Notes: generated by a model from the sequence alone, not told the origin. A DNA stretch of 64,000 nt from Prochlorococcus sp. AG-402-A21 (GCA_003279655.1 QCHI01000002.1:1-64000); one strand, 5' to 3'. Positions 53,939 to 63,858 are shown, counted from the stretch's first letter. Numbers and translations are program-made.

Positions 53939-55756
53939 ATGAATGAGATATTAACTGTTTTAGAGAATCCTAAAGCTGTCATAACTTTGGCAGTATTGAT
54001 TATTGCAGTTTTTTTGTTCGTAAGTAGTGCTTTGGCTCCAGAACTGACTGGCCTTTTGAGCGTTGCATTATTGATGGCTACAGGAGTTCTTTCCCCTCAA
54101 AAAGCATTGGCTGGTTTTGGAAGCCCTGCTTTGATTACATTGATGGGTTTGTTTGCAGTGTCTGCTGCACTATTTAAAAGTGGTGCCCTTGATCGTTTAA
54201 GAGAGTTAATTGCCTCTGAAAGTATTCGAACTCCGCGCAGATTGATAGCTTTGCTTGGATTAGTTGTTGCACCTGTCTCAGGTGTCGTTCCCAATACTCC
54301 AGTAGTTGCTTCACTTTTACCAGTAATCGAAGCCTGGTGTATTAAGCGTAAACTATCTCCATCTCGTGTATTGCTACCATTATCATTCGCGACGGTTTTG
54401 GGTGGAACTTTAACTCTTTTAGGTAGTTCAGTGAATTTGTTGGTCAGCGATATTAGTGATCAACTTGGCTACGGTTCTTTTGATCTATTTACCTTTACTG
54501 CAATAGGAGTACCTATTTGGCTATTTGGGACAGCGTATATGTTGTTGGCTCCACAATCTTTATTACCTGATAGAGGGAGAATTAGTTCTGAGTATGGAGG
54601 GAGTTCGGATCAGACTGGTTATTTTACGGAAGTCACAATTCCGTCTGATTCTGAACTTGTCGGACATTCATTGAGAAATAGCCGTTTACAAAGAAGATTT
54701 GATGTTGATGTTTTGGAAATACAGCGAGAGAATGAAATACTTGTGCCACCCTTAGCTGATCGCATAATTCAGTCTGGTGATCGCTTGTTGATAAGAATTA
54801 CTCGCTCTGATCTTTTGCGTTTAAAACAAGAGCATACCGTTCAGCTAAATAAAAACTTAAATATTGAAAAAAATCTATTTCTGTCCAATGTTGATGAAAG
54901 CCAACAAACTGTTGAAGTCCTTTTGCCAGCTGGTTCAACCTTGGCTGGTGCAAGTTTGCGTGAATTGCGATTTAGACAAAGACATAATGCCACTGTTTTA
55001 GCTTTAAGAAGAGGTCAGCAAACTGTTCAAGAACGATTGGGGCAAGCAATTTTAAGAGAAGGAGACGTATTACTCCTACAAGCTCCTAGAGATTCAATTC
55101 GAGGGCTGCAAGATAGTAATGACCTTCTAGTTTTAGATCAATTTGACAATGATCTTCCTACTGTTACGAGAAAACCAATAGCGATTGGCATTGCTATTGC
55201 TATGCTGATCATTCCCTCAATCACTGACTTGCCTTTAGTGGCTTCTGTTCTAATGGCAGTAATTGGGATGGTATGGGGTGGATGTTTAAGGCCCGCAGAG
55301 GTCCAAAGATCAATTCGACTTGATGTAATTCTTTTGCTTGGATCTCTTTCTAGCTTTAGTGTCGCCATGCAGACCACGGGCCTTGCTGATGCCTTTGCAA
55401 ATATTTTAATTTTTATATTGCAAGACTTACCTAATTACACTGCCTTAATAGTTATTTTTCTTTCGACTACTATATTTACCCAATTTGTGAGTAACGCTGC
55501 GTCGGTAGCTCTTTTGGCACCAATAGCTGTGCAATTGGCGCCAAGTATGGGCCTACCTCCTTTAGCTTTATTGATAACAGTTTTGTTTGGCGCAAGTCAA
55601 TCTTTTCTTACTCCTATGGGGTACCAGACAAATCTGATGGTATTTGGCCCTGGGCGTTATCAGTTTCTAGATGTAACTAGATACGGAGCTGGTTTGACAA
55701 TTTTGATGACGTTTCTTGTTCCTTGGTTAATTTTATTAAAGTATACTATTTCTTAA
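53939..55756 (+). CDS. SLC13/DASS-type transporter with two RCK_C domains
   Basis: A 605-residue protein from ATG 53939. Membrane segments at both ends (residues 15-205 and 405-605) fit the divalent anion:sodium symporter family, with VVPNTPVVASLLPVIEAW and FVSNAASVALLAPIAVQLAP as the two SNT-type substrate/sodium motifs. Between them lie two TrkA-C (RCK_C) domains, at about 227-290 (SELVGHSLRNSRLQRRFDVD) and 320-390 (STLAGASLRELRFRQRHNAT). It probably imports sulfate, dicarboxylate or a similar anion with sodium. It precedes ktrBA on the same strand. Confidence 0.88.
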   Translation: MNEILTVLENPKAVITLAVLIIAVFLFVSSALAPELTGLLSVALLMATGVLSPQKALAGFGSPALITLMGLFAVSAALFKSGALDRLRELIASESIRTPRRLIALLGLVVAPVSGVVPNTPVVASLLPVIEAWCIKRKLSPSRVLLPLSFATVLGGTLTLLGSSVNLLVSDISDQLGYGSFDLFTFTAIGVPIWLFGTAYMLLAPQSLLPDRGRISSEYGGSSDQTGYFTEVTIPSDSELVGHSLRNSRLQRRFDVDVLEIQRENEILVPPLADRIIQSGDRLLIRITRSDLLRLKQEHTVQLNKNLNIEKNLFLSNVDESQQTVEVLLPAGSTLAGASLRELRFRQRHNATVLALRRGQQTVQERLGQAILREGDVLLLQAPRDSIRGLQDSNDLLVLDQFDNDLPTVTRKPIAIGIAIAMLIIPSITDLPLVASVLMAVIGMVWGGCLRPAEVQRSIRLDVILLLGSLSSFSVAMQTTGLADAFANILIFILQDLPNYTALIVIFLSTTIFTQFVSNAASVALLAPIAVQLAPSMGLPPLALLITVLFGASQSFLTPMGYQTNLMVFGPGRYQFLDVTRYGAGLTILMTFLVPWLILLKYTIS

Positions 55757-55847
55757 ATATGTGGAATATGATTATTAACTTAGGTGAGATTTTAGAGATT
55801 AAATTTGATTTTGATTCTTTAACCTTTTCAGAATTATTCTCTATCTA

Positions 55848-57245
55848 TTGTCTAAGAAAGTGAGTATTAGAAAAGAAACTTACAGAAGGCTTACGGTTCC
55901 ACAGTTCACTGTGGTTACAGGTTTACTTGTGATTACTTGTGGAACATTATTATTAGCAACACCTATTTGTTCAAATGCAAATGTAGGCCTATGGGAGGCA
56001 TTATTTACTGCAACTTCTGCTGTAACAGTTACGGGATTATCAATTATTGATGTAGGAATTGATTTGACATTTTTTGGACAACTAATTTTGGCAATTATGT
56101 TATTAATTGGTGGTCTAGGCTTGATGGCAATTACTACATTTTTACAGGGCTTTATTGTAAGTGGAACAGAATTGAAAACACGTCTTGATAGAGGGAAAAC
56201 CCTAGATGAATTTGGAGTCGGCGGTGTTGGTAAAACTTTTAGAGGAATAGCCATAACAGCAGCTATACTTATTTGTTTAGGAGCTGTGACTTTATATTTT
56301 TTTGGTTTTAATAATATAACTAACTCAAACGAGAGGATTTGGGTATCAGTTTTTCATAGTATCTCTGCTTATAACAATGCGGGATTCAGTTTGTGGACTA
56401 ATAGTCTACAAGATTATAGAAACAATTGGGTAGTGAATTTTGTCTTAATTATTTTAATTGTATTAGGGGGATTCGGATGGAGAGTGACCAATGATATTTG
56501 GATAAATCGTAGATCTTTAAAATTAAGAAATTTAAGTCTTCATACACGCTTAGTAATTAGATCATCTTTCATATTAATTTCCCTAGGCTTTTTGGGCTTG
56601 ATTTTTACTGAATCATTAGCAAGAGGTAGTTTCTTTTCATTACTGAATTTTGATGATCGTATTTTAACTGCTCTATTTACCTCTGTTAGTGCTCGAACTG
56701 CAGGCTTTACAAATTTGCCGATATCAATTGACAGTGTCTCTGACTCAGGTCTTTTGTTGATTATGTTTCTGATGTTTATTGGGGCAAGCCCAGGTGGTAC
56801 TGGAGGTGGAATTAAAACTACAACTATTGCTGCATTAATGGCCGCTACAAGAGCAACCTTACGTGGCCAAAATGAAATTATTATTCGTAATCGTCAAATA
56901 TCAGACAAAGTAGTTCTTAAAGCCGTTGGTATAACAGTTGGTTCATTTTTATTTGTTTTAATTATGGCCCTACTATTAAGCTTGAGCAATGGATTCAATA
57001 GTGGAGACAACTTTTCATTTTTAGAAATGCTTTTTACTTGTATTTCTGCCTTTGCTACTGTAGGTTTCGATCTTGGTGTTACATCTGAGCTAGGACACTT
57101 AGGTCAATTAATACTTGTTATCGGGATGTTTGTTGGCAGACTAGGCATTCTTTTATTCTTGAGCGCTATATGGCAAGCTCTTTATAAAAGCAAGCTTCAA
57201 AATCGTAATCGAATTGGCTACCCGAGGGAGGATCTCTATGTTTAA
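55848..57245 (+). CDS. ktrB: K+ transporter membrane subunit KtrB (TrkH family)
   Basis: A 465-residue protein from TTG 55848. Four M1-P-M2 repeats can be followed: TATSAVTVTGLS, HSISAYNNAGFS, TSVSARTAGFTN and TCISAFATVGFD, the glycine in each being the selectivity-filter residue. The gating loop GASPGGTGGGIKTTT lies in the third repeat. It takes up potassium with sodium when paired with KtrA, encoded 12 bases downstream. This is the main osmotic K+ system in cyanobacteria. Confidence 0.93.
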   Translation: MSKKVSIRKETYRRLTVPQFTVVTGLLVITCGTLLLATPICSNANVGLWEALFTATSAVTVTGLSIIDVGIDLTFFGQLILAIMLLIGGLGLMAITTFLQGFIVSGTELKTRLDRGKTLDEFGVGGVGKTFRGIAITAAILICLGAVTLYFFGFNNITNSNERIWVSVFHSISAYNNAGFSLWTNSLQDYRNNWVVNFVLIILIVLGGFGWRVTNDIWINRRSLKLRNLSLHTRLVIRSSFILISLGFLGLIFTESLARGSFFSLLNFDDRILTALFTSVSARTAGFTNLPISIDSVSDSGLLLIMFLMFIGASPGGTGGGIKTTTIAALMAATRATLRGQNEIIIRNRQISDKVVLKAVGITVGSFLFVLIMALLLSLSNGFNSGDNFSFLEMLFTCISAFATVGFDLGVTSELGHLGQLILVIGMFVGRLGILLFLSAIWQALYKSKLQNRNRIGYPREDLYV

Positions 57246-57257
57246 GGAGGATAAATC

Positions 57258-57962
57258 ATGAGTGATTGGTGGCAATGGTCTCCCATAAAAGCAAACCAGA
57301 AACTTGGTTTTGCTGTTGTTGGGATTGGTCGTTTTGGAAGCGCGGTTTGTAGAGAGCTATTGAGAAATGGTGCTGATGTTTTAGCTGTTGATTCATCAGA
57401 GAAGGCAATAGAGGAATTACGTCAACTTGAGCCAACAATTGAAGCGAGGGTAGTTGACTCGACGGATGAAGAGTCTATGAAAGAAGCAGGTGTTCTAGAA
57501 ATGGGGACTGTAGTCGTAGGTATTAGTGAGCCAATTGAGGCAAGTATTACGACAACTCTTATTGCTAAAGATACAGAGGGAAGTTTAGTGAAGCAGGTTA
57601 TTGCTAGAGCAACAAGTGATTTGCATGAAAAAATGTTGAAAAGGGTTGGTGCAGACCGGGTTGTATTCCCTTCAAGAATGCAAGGAGAAAGATTGGGTTT
57701 GGAATTAGTCAGACCTAATTTGATTGAAAGATTAGAACTCGATGATAAAACCGGTATTGATGAGATTAAAGTGCCTGAGGTATTTGTAGGTCGTTCTTTA
57801 CGTGATTTGAATCTCAGGAAAAATTATTTTGTTAACGTTTTAGCCGCTGGTCCTGCTCAACTACTAACGGTCAATCCTCCTGCTAAATATATTTTGGAAA
57901 AAGACCATGTTCTTGTAGTTATGGGTTCAATGGAAGATCTTCAAAAGCTGCCACAAACTTAA
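57258..57962 (+). CDS. ktrA: K+ uptake regulatory subunit KtrA
   Basis: A 234-residue protein from ATG 57258, preceded by AAGGAGG that overlaps the ktrB stop. The Rossmann RCK domain has FAVVGIGRFGSAVCREL with acid residues binding the adenosine (VLAVDSSEKAI), and the C-terminal RCK_C part has FVGRSLRDLNLRKNYFVNVL. It forms a cytosolic octameric ring that gates KtrB in response to ATP/ADP or NAD(H). The 12-base spacing to ktrB and the 3-base spacing to anmK suggest one message. Confidence 0.93.
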   Translation: MSDWWQWSPIKANQKLGFAVVGIGRFGSAVCRELLRNGADVLAVDSSEKAIEELRQLEPTIEARVVDSTDEESMKEAGVLEMGTVVVGISEPIEASITTTLIAKDTEGSLVKQVIARATSDLHEKMLKRVGADRVVFPSRMQGERLGLELVRPNLIERLELDDKTGIDEIKVPEVFVGRSLRDLNLRKNYFVNVLAAGPAQLLTVNPPAKYILEKDHVLVVMGSMEDLQKLPQT

Positions 57963-57965
57963 TCC

Positions 57966-59102
57966 ATGCGTGTCTTGGGTTTAATGAGTGGTACTAGTGC
58001 TGATGGAATTGATGCAGTTTTAGTTGATTTTAAAGGTGATCCTTTAAAGCCAAAATGGAAAATTTTAAATACATTTTCTTATTTATATCCTTCCTCAACA
58101 AGAGAAAAAATAATACAAGTTGGTCAGGGATTAAAAATTAATAGTAAAAATTGGCTTGAGTTGGCTGAGGAAATTACGGAACTAAATGCATATGCGGCAA
58201 GGAGTTGTGATCCTGAATCAACCGCAGAGGTTGTTGGATGTCACGGCCAAACTTTATTTCATAGAAGTGTAGAAAAATCTAAAAGAGGAGGAAGTCTGCA
58301 AATCCTTTTAGGACCTTTACTTGCAAATATTTTAAATCAAATTGTTATTTATGATTTTAGATCCAAAGATATTGCTTCAGGTGGTCATGGTGCCCCTTTA
58401 GTGGCGTTAGTTGATGAAGCCTTATGTGGAAGGCTTCATGGATGGAGAGGCGTTCTTAATCTTGGTGGCATTGCGAACCTTACAATTATCCCACCTAAAA
58501 CTGGTATTGATAAAACCTCTGAATGTTTAGGCTGGGATTGCGGACCGGCTAACTCATTAATTGATTTAGCTATTCAAGAAAGGACTAATTCATCTTTAAT
58601 GTTTGATCAGAATGGCTCAATAGCATCAAGTGGAGTACCTAAATTGGAGGTTATTGACAAGTGGTTAAGGGATACTTTCTTTCATCTAGAACCTCCACGA
58701 TCGACAGGTAGGGAGCAGTTCGGTTTTCAAGATTTACAAAAAAGGAAAAAGGACTTGGGAGATATATCAAAAGAAGATTTAATTTCAACATTAACGACAT
58801 TTACTGCATCAATAATCTCGCAAGATTTAGAAAATCTTTTTAGGCTTAAAAACATAAGTCTAATTGAGCTTTTAGTTGCTGGAGGTGGAGCTAGAAATAA
58901 ATTTTTAATGAGGCAACTTCAGAAACAATGTTGTGGTATTCATGTCCGTTTAATCAATGAAATTGGAATTCCATCGCAATATAGAGAGGCTCTGGTTTTT
59001 GCAACTTTATCTTGGTGGAACTTGTTAGGGAAAAAAATTAATCCGAAGTCCATCACAGGAGCAAATAAATCTATTTTGTATGGAGTAAGAGTTGATCCTT
59101 GA
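57966..59102 (+). CDS. anmK: anhydro-N-acetylmuramic acid kinase
   Basis: A 378-residue protein from ATG 57966. The start [19 protein letters not shown], the [10 protein letters not shown] segment, [11 protein letters not shown] and [11 protein letters not shown], and the C-terminal [14 protein letters not shown] are family signatures. It opens the anhydro ring and phosphorylates anhMurNAc for cell-wall recycling. It lies 3 bases after ktrA, a common cyanobacterial arrangement by memory, though the functions seem unrelated. Confidence 0.94.
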   Translation: MRVLGLMSGTSADGIDAVLVDFKGDPLKPKWKILNTFSYLYPSSTREKIIQVGQGLKINSKNWLELAEEITELNAYAARSCDPESTAEVVGCHGQTLFHRSVEKSKRGGSLQILLGPLLANILNQIVIYDFRSKDIASGGHGAPLVALVDEALCGRLHGWRGVLNLGGIANLTIIPPKTGIDKTSECLGWDCGPANSLIDLAIQERTNSSLMFDQNGSIASSGVPKLEVIDKWLRDTFFHLEPPRSTGREQFGFQDLQKRKKDLGDISKEDLISTLTTFTASIISQDLENLFRLKNISLIELLVAGGGARNKFLMRQLQKQCCGIHVRLINEIGIPSQYREALVFATLSWWNLLGKKINPKSITGANKSILYGVRVDP

Positions 59103-59120
59103 CCTTAAATTATTTAAGAT

Positions 59121-59423
59121 TTAATTTCTTTTAAATCTTAATCTTTTTGGAATACCTTTTAATCTTTGTGTTTTTTGTTTTTCTAATGCATTGATAAAAT
59201 CTTGTGTTTTGGTTTTTTTTGTTTCTAATTCTTTAGATGCTGAACTTTCGTTCAATTCGTGATTCCTGACTCCTTCTTGAATTAAAACTTTAGCCATATT
59301 GCTAACAGTCCTAGATTCTGTTTCGGCTAATTCTGACAATCTTTGGCATAAATCTTCTGGTAGGACAACTTGTATGCGAGGCGATTTTTGTTTCCCGTTT
59401 GATGAGTTTTGACGAGTAGCCAT
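59121..59423 (-). CDS. ribbon-helix-helix (CopG-like) protein
   Basis: A 100-residue protein from ATG 59423. The pattern SPRIQVVLPEDLCQRLSELA followed by ETESRTVSNMAKVLIQEGV is a ribbon-helix-helix fold, a beta strand plus two helices that dimerise to bind DNA. The C-terminal part is charged and basic (ALEKQKTQRLKGIPKRLRFK). It is likely a small regulator, and antitoxin function is possible, but no toxin gene is next to it. It is divergent from the 59559 gene. Confidence 0.75.
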   Translation of the reverse strand: MATRQNSSNGKQKSPRIQVVLPEDLCQRLSELAETESRTVSNMAKVLIQEGVRNHELNESSASKELETKKTKTQDFINALEKQKTQRLKGIPKRLRFKRN

Positions 59424-59558
59424 GCGTACAAAGAACTACCAAGTAGTAAATAGTGTACACTTATATGCAAGGGTAGTATCCTTGTGTATGATACTTGCTC
59501 ATCTGGCCAGTTTGTCTGGTAAGCCTTTACTTAAATTTTTAATTCAAAGGGGTATTTT

Positions 59559-59915
59559 ATGTCTAAGCCATCTCTTCCTTCAACCTCAAAAAATCTTTCT
59601 AAAAATGTTATGACCAGTAGAGGGACTGTAAAACGACAAAGAAGGAAGAGTTCTAGTAATGGTAAAAATGGAGATGTTTTAATTTCTGCTGTTGTGAGTT
59701 CTTATTTATTGACTCATTTACACCATGTTTTGCAAAGAGCAGAATATGGAGCTAGTCAAGAAGGAAGATCTTCTCATGCTGCAAACTTTGCTCAACTTCG
59801 TAAAGTCCTTTGCATGGACGCTAGAAGCATGAAGGACGCGTCTGCTTTAGGTTTAAAGGACAGTGATTTAGATCTGTGCAATGGATCTAACGGTTTTGAG
59901 ACAAAAGTTGCATAA
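59559..59915 (+). CDS. conserved hypothetical protein
   Basis: A 118-residue protein from ATG 59559, following AAAGGGG. The N-terminal 35 residues are basic and serine-rich (GTVKRQRRKSSSNGKNGDV), the middle contains a helix with LISAVVSSYLLTHLHHVLQR, and it ends KDSDLDLCNGSNGFETKVA. No membrane segment or known domain. Histidines in HLHH might bind metal. It stands 33 bases before the 59949 gene and may be co-transcribed. Function unknown. Confidence 0.65.
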   Translation: MSKPSLPSTSKNLSKNVMTSRGTVKRQRRKSSSNGKNGDVLISAVVSSYLLTHLHHVLQRAEYGASQEGRSSHAANFAQLRKVLCMDARSMKDASALGLKDSDLDLCNGSNGFETKVA

Positions 59916-59948
59916 TTGAATATTGTTTAAATAGTCAAAGTTTTTATC

Positions 59949-60179
59949 ATGAGTGGCAATGCTGCAAAGCTTTACAAGCTTATAAATGCAGATCCTAATA
60001 AAAAACAAGATCTTTTTCGTCAAGCTCTCCAAAACCCCAAAGGTGCCATGCAATCTATCTGTGCATTTGGGACTGAAATGAATTTACCAGTTACGTCAGA
60101 AGAGGTAAAAGAATATTTGACTTCTATTGATGATTTAGATGCTAAACAATGGTTAATAAAAGCTAGGGGTGGGTTGTGA
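59949..60179 (+). CDS. Nif11-like small helical protein
   Basis: A 76-residue protein from ATG 59949. LYKLINADPNKKQDLFRQAL and CAFGTEMNLPVTSEEVKEYL follow the helical pattern of the Nif11 domain (a residue run F-x-x-x-x-x-D-x-x-L, then an A-x-x-x-G-x-x-x-T-x-x-E turn). It ends with KARGGL. Nif11 leaders precede prochlorosin cores with a GG cleavage motif, but here no core peptide follows. It is therefore a stand-alone Nif11-like protein at best; the similarity was judged by eye. Confidence 0.6.
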   Translation: MSGNAAKLYKLINADPNKKQDLFRQALQNPKGAMQSICAFGTEMNLPVTSEEVKEYLTSIDDLDAKQWLIKARGGL

Positions 60180-60344
60180 TTAGTTACTGAATGAAGAGGG
60201 GATTTCTAATGAATCTTGACTATTTTCTCTAATTCCTCTTCTGTCATAACCACCTCCGCCTGCCATTGTCCAAAAAAACCAATAACTGGGAATTGCAAGA
60301 GCTGCTGCGAGTACTAAAGCAGTAATTTGTTCGAGTCTTAACAT
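60180..60344 (-). CDS. small single-pass membrane protein
   Basis: Read from ATG 60344 the product has 54 residues; the upstream ATG at 60413 would add a basic stretch that is less likely. A membrane helix (ITALVLAAALAIPSYWFFWT) is followed by a glycine motif (MAGGGGYDRRGIREN). It converges on the 59949 gene without a gap and is divergent from the ABC-F gene. The function is not known. Confidence 0.6.
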   Translation of the reverse strand: MLRLEQITALVLAAALAIPSYWFFWTMAGGGGYDRRGIRENSQDSLEIPSSFSN

Positions 60345-60429
60345 GGCTGGCTTGAGTAATGTAATTTTAATCAGTTGGCATCTTTTCAAGCTAAATGATT
60401 GAAGGTAATTCATTTGAGGTTTTGTTATA

Positions 60430-62151
60430 GTGTTGAGACTTGAGAAGATTAGTAAGATTTATCCCACTGGAGAAGTCTTGAAAGACGTCAGTTGGGAAAT
60501 AAGAAATGGAGAGAGAATTGGTTTGGTTGGAGTAAATGGAGCTGGGAAATCAACCCAATTAAAAATTATTGCTGGATTAGAAGAGGCGACGGATGGATCT
60601 TTGATTACTGAAGGAGATCCATCTATTGCATATTTAAAACAGGAATTTGATGTTGATCTTTCAAGAACTGTCAGAGAGGAATTATTTGAGGCATTTAAAG
60701 AAGCATCCGATTTGCTTCATAGTCAAAAATTAATTCAAGCAAATATGGAATCTGAGTTAGCCTCTAAAAATTTAGATTATCTGGATTCATTAATCAAAGA
60801 ATTAAGCACTATTCAAAGCAAATTTGAATCAATTAATGGCTACGATTTAGAGTCTAAAGTTGAAAAGTTATTACCCACGATTGGTTTCAACCAAAATGAA
60901 GGTGACAGACTAGTTGGTGACTTTTCGGGTGGTTGGCAGATGAGAATAGCTTTAGGAAAAATTCTCTTACAAAGTCCAGACTTATTATTATTAGATGAAC
61001 CAACTAATCATTTGGATTTAGAAACTATTGAATGGCTTGAGAACTATTTACTTAATCAGAAAGTTGCCATGGTAATTGTTAGCCATGATAGATCTTTTTT
61101 AGACAAAGTTTGTACAAGAATTGTTAATATCGAGCGAGGTCAATCTAAAAGTTATCTTGGGAATTATTCATCATATATACAGCAGAAAGATTTTGAATTG
61201 GAATCAACCAGAGTTGCTTATGAAAAACAGCAGAAGGATATACAAGTTCAAAAAGCATATATAGAAAGGTTTCGAGCAAGTGCGACAAGAAGCACACAAG
61301 CTAAAAGTAGAGAAAAGTTATTAGATAAAGTTGAAAAAGTAGAAGCTCCTGAGAATAATTTAAAAGGACCTACTTTTAAATTTATGGATGCACCTCGAGG
61401 TGGTAAGGATGTATTAAGTATTCAGGATTTAACACATAGCTATGAAGATAATATTTTATTTTTAGGAGCATTCTTAGATCTTGAACCAGGTGAAAGAATA
61501 GCATTTTTAGGTCCTAATGGTTCCGGGAAATCTACTTTGCTTCGTCTAATTATGGGTTTAGAGGAGCCTGATGAAGGATCTATTAATATAGGAAAATATA
61601 ATATTATTCCTAGTTATTTTGAACAAAATCAAGCAGAAGCCTTGGAATTAGAAAAAACAGTAATCGAGACAATTTCTCAATCCGTACCAAATTGGACCCA
61701 AACAGAAATACGATCTTTACTAGGAAGCTTCGGCTTAACTAATGATTCGGTTTTTAAGGAGGTTAGTCAGATAAGTGGGGGGGAAAAAGCAAGACTCGCT
61801 TTGGCTTTAATGGTTATTAAGCCATCAAATTTGCTTATTCTTGATGAACCTACAAATCATTTAGATATACCTTCAAAGCAAATGCTTGAGCAGGCATTGT
61901 CTAATTATAATGGTACTGCATTAATAGTTTCTCATGATCGATACTTTATTTCAAAGGTTGCAAATACAATTGTTGAAATTAAAGATGGTCAATTAATTAA
62001 GTATCAAGGTGATTATAAATATTTTAAAGAAAAAAAAATGGAAGAAGAAAAAGAAAAAGAAAAAGAATTAAAATTGGCTGAACGTGAAAAGAAAAGGTTG
62101 AATAACCGAGAAAAACAGCGAAAAAAGAAGAAAAAAAGAATAAATAAATGA
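60430..62151 (+). CDS. ABC-F family ATPase
   Basis: A 573-residue protein from GTG 60430 (TTG 60433 is the next codon). It has two ABC cassettes and no membrane part: Walker A GVNGAGKSTQ and [10 protein letters not shown], signatures FSGGWQMRIALGK and ISGGEKARLALAL, and Walker B LLLLDEPTNHLDLET and LLILDEPTNHLDIPS. The inter-domain linker (KQQKDIQVQKAYIERFRAS) is typical. The lysine-rich tail suggests rRNA contact. Members act on ribosomes at the E site, such as Uup or EttA; this seems closest to Uup-like proteins. The subgroup is uncertain. Confidence 0.9.
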   Translation: MLRLEKISKIYPTGEVLKDVSWEIRNGERIGLVGVNGAGKSTQLKIIAGLEEATDGSLITEGDPSIAYLKQEFDVDLSRTVREELFEAFKEASDLLHSQKLIQANMESELASKNLDYLDSLIKELSTIQSKFESINGYDLESKVEKLLPTIGFNQNEGDRLVGDFSGGWQMRIALGKILLQSPDLLLLDEPTNHLDLETIEWLENYLLNQKVAMVIVSHDRSFLDKVCTRIVNIERGQSKSYLGNYSSYIQQKDFELESTRVAYEKQQKDIQVQKAYIERFRASATRSTQAKSREKLLDKVEKVEAPENNLKGPTFKFMDAPRGGKDVLSIQDLTHSYEDNILFLGAFLDLEPGERIAFLGPNGSGKSTLLRLIMGLEEPDEGSINIGKYNIIPSYFEQNQAEALELEKTVIETISQSVPNWTQTEIRSLLGSFGLTNDSVFKEVSQISGGEKARLALALMVIKPSNLLILDEPTNHLDIPSKQMLEQALSNYNGTALIVSHDRYFISKVANTIVEIKDGQLIKYQGDYKYFKEKKMEEEKEKEKELKLAEREKKRLNNREKQRKKKKKRINK

Positions 62152-62171
62152 TTATAAAAATCTTTCTTAGT

Positions 62172-63350
62172 TTATAGTTGGAGATTATAAATATCAACTG
62201 GTTTGATAGTTTTTATAGACTCTATGTTTGCTCTAACTATTTTAATTTTTAAAGTTGATTGTAAATTATTTTGACTAATTTTTTTTACGACATCTTCTGG
62301 AGTTTTAATTTTTTCATTATTGATTGAAATTATTAGATCATTAACTTTTAATCCACCTTTTTCGGCAGGACCATTTGGCATCAGATATTGAATAATTGCT
62401 CCATCTTCTGTTTTGGAAAGAAAATTACTTTTTTGTTTGATATTGCTTGAAAGTGTTACTCCAATCATTGGATGCTTGGCTCTACCACTTTTGACCAAAT
62501 CTTTGGCGATTTTTCTAGCTCTATTTATTGGTATTGCAAAACCTAATCCTGCACCAGGCCCTGAGCGAACAAGAGTATTAATACCAATCACTTCTCCAAC
62601 AGAATTCAGCAATGGTCCTCCAGAATTACCTGGATTAATTGCTGCATCTGTTTGAATTAAATCTATCCTTTTGTCGGAAATACCTAATTGAGCAACATCT
62701 CTATTAAGATTACTGATTATTCCAAGGGTAACCGTATTTTCAAGCCCAAAAGGATTTCCAACTGCAATGGCCCAATCACCAACTTTTAAATTATCTGAGT
62801 CTCCCAATTGTGCGGTCGGCCAAGGTCCTTTTGCCTTCAGTTTAATAACCGCAAGATCCGTTAAAGAATCTAACCCAACAACAGTTCCAACCACTCTTCT
62901 TCCATCTGATAATCCCACTATGAGTTGATCTGTTTTTTCTATTACATGAGCGTTAGTTAAAACTAGACCTTCTTCAGAAAAAATTACTCCACTTCCTTGG
63001 CCTTTTTCTATTCGAGATCGTGGAACTTGGAGGCCTCTCAGACCAAAGAATCTTTCCAAATATCGATCATTCAAGATCCCAGGAGGAAATACGCTTTCAC
63101 TGGAAGATAAAACTTTGCGCTGTGTTTCAATTGTTACTACTGCATCTCCACTGATATTTAGTGCTTTTGATACGAAAGATTGTGTATTGCGATTTTGTGG
63201 AAATGACAGTAACGCTTCACTAGAGTGAATTGGAGTCTCATATCGGAAATTTACAAAAATAAAAATAGATAATACAAAAATTTTAAAATATTTTTGTTGG
63301 TTTAATTTTAGGGCTCCTATTAATAGTCTCTTTGCATCTAATCCATGCAT
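62172..63350 (-). CDS. HtrA/Deg-type serine protease
   Basis: A 392-residue protein from ATG 63350. A signal anchor at about residues 20-36 (YFKIFVLSIFIFVNF) sends it to the periplasm or lumen. The trypsin-like domain has VLTNAHV (His135), LTDLAVIKL (Asp165) and GNSGGPLL (Ser243), followed by one PDZ domain (ASP-free region 295-380, with MIGVTLSSN and AEKGGLKVNDLI). Cyanobacteria have HhoA, HhoB and HtrA; single-PDZ forms fit all three. It degrades or refolds damaged envelope and photosynthetic proteins. It is divergent from the DUF2973 gene across 229 bases. Confidence 0.92.
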   Translation of the reverse strand: MHGLDAKRLLIGALKLNQQKYFKIFVLSIFIFVNFRYETPIHSSEALLSFPQNRNTQSFVSKALNISGDAVVTIETQRKVLSSSESVFPPGILNDRYLERFFGLRGLQVPRSRIEKGQGSGVIFSEEGLVLTNAHVIEKTDQLIVGLSDGRRVVGTVVGLDSLTDLAVIKLKAKGPWPTAQLGDSDNLKVGDWAIAVGNPFGLENTVTLGIISNLNRDVAQLGISDKRIDLIQTDAAINPGNSGGPLLNSVGEVIGINTLVRSGPGAGLGFAIPINRARKIAKDLVKSGRAKHPMIGVTLSSNIKQKSNFLSKTEDGAIIQYLMPNGPAEKGGLKVNDLIISINNEKIKTPEDVVKKISQNNLQSTLKIKIVRANIESIKTIKPVDIYNLQL

Positions 63351-63579
63351 GATCTTTTAGGAGGGATTAGTTTTTATTATCAAAATGAATCATAGCTAAT
63401 TTGGAACTTGAAAGATCCACTAATTTAATTACCGTAGATTTTTACTAAAAACGATATCTTTGAACTTTCTTTCCTATAGAATATTTATCTGATCTATTTT
63501 TTGATTGATGATGAAACTCGAGCGACTTAAAAGCTTACTCTGATTGAGGCATTCAGTTTTTTGATTTATCATTTTGCAA

Positions 63580-63858
63580 ATGTTGAGCAATTTTTTACCC
63601 TTTGTTTATGGCCTGTCAGTTTTTGTTTTGTTAATTTTGGCTGCCAGAATAATGCTGAATGGGTTTTTTTCAGGTCAAGCTTCATTTAAGACTCAAAATT
63701 CATTTTCCAATAAAAAAAATGTTGATCGAACAGGTTTAGTTACTGTTCACCCTGAGCTTTTAAATAAAGATGGGTGCCTTACTGATGAAGATTTGCTCAC
63801 AGTTCGTTTTTCTAAGGACACTGATCATCCACAATCATCTGAAAAGCCTTTTGAATAA
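63580..63858 (+). CDS. DUF2973-like small membrane protein
   Basis: A 92-residue protein from ATG 63580; TTG 63574 would add two residues. A membrane helix (FVYGLSVFVLLILAARIML) is followed by NGFFSGQASFKTQNSF and DRTGLVTVHPELLNKDG with CLTDEDLLTVRF, which matches the DUF2973 pattern of cyanobacteria. The function is unknown. It is followed on the same strand by a gene cut by the window end. Confidence 0.7.
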   Translation: MLSNFLPFVYGLSVFVLLILAARIMLNGFFSGQASFKTQNSFSNKKNVDRTGLVTVHPELLNKDGCLTDEDLLTVRFSKDTDHPQSSEKPFE

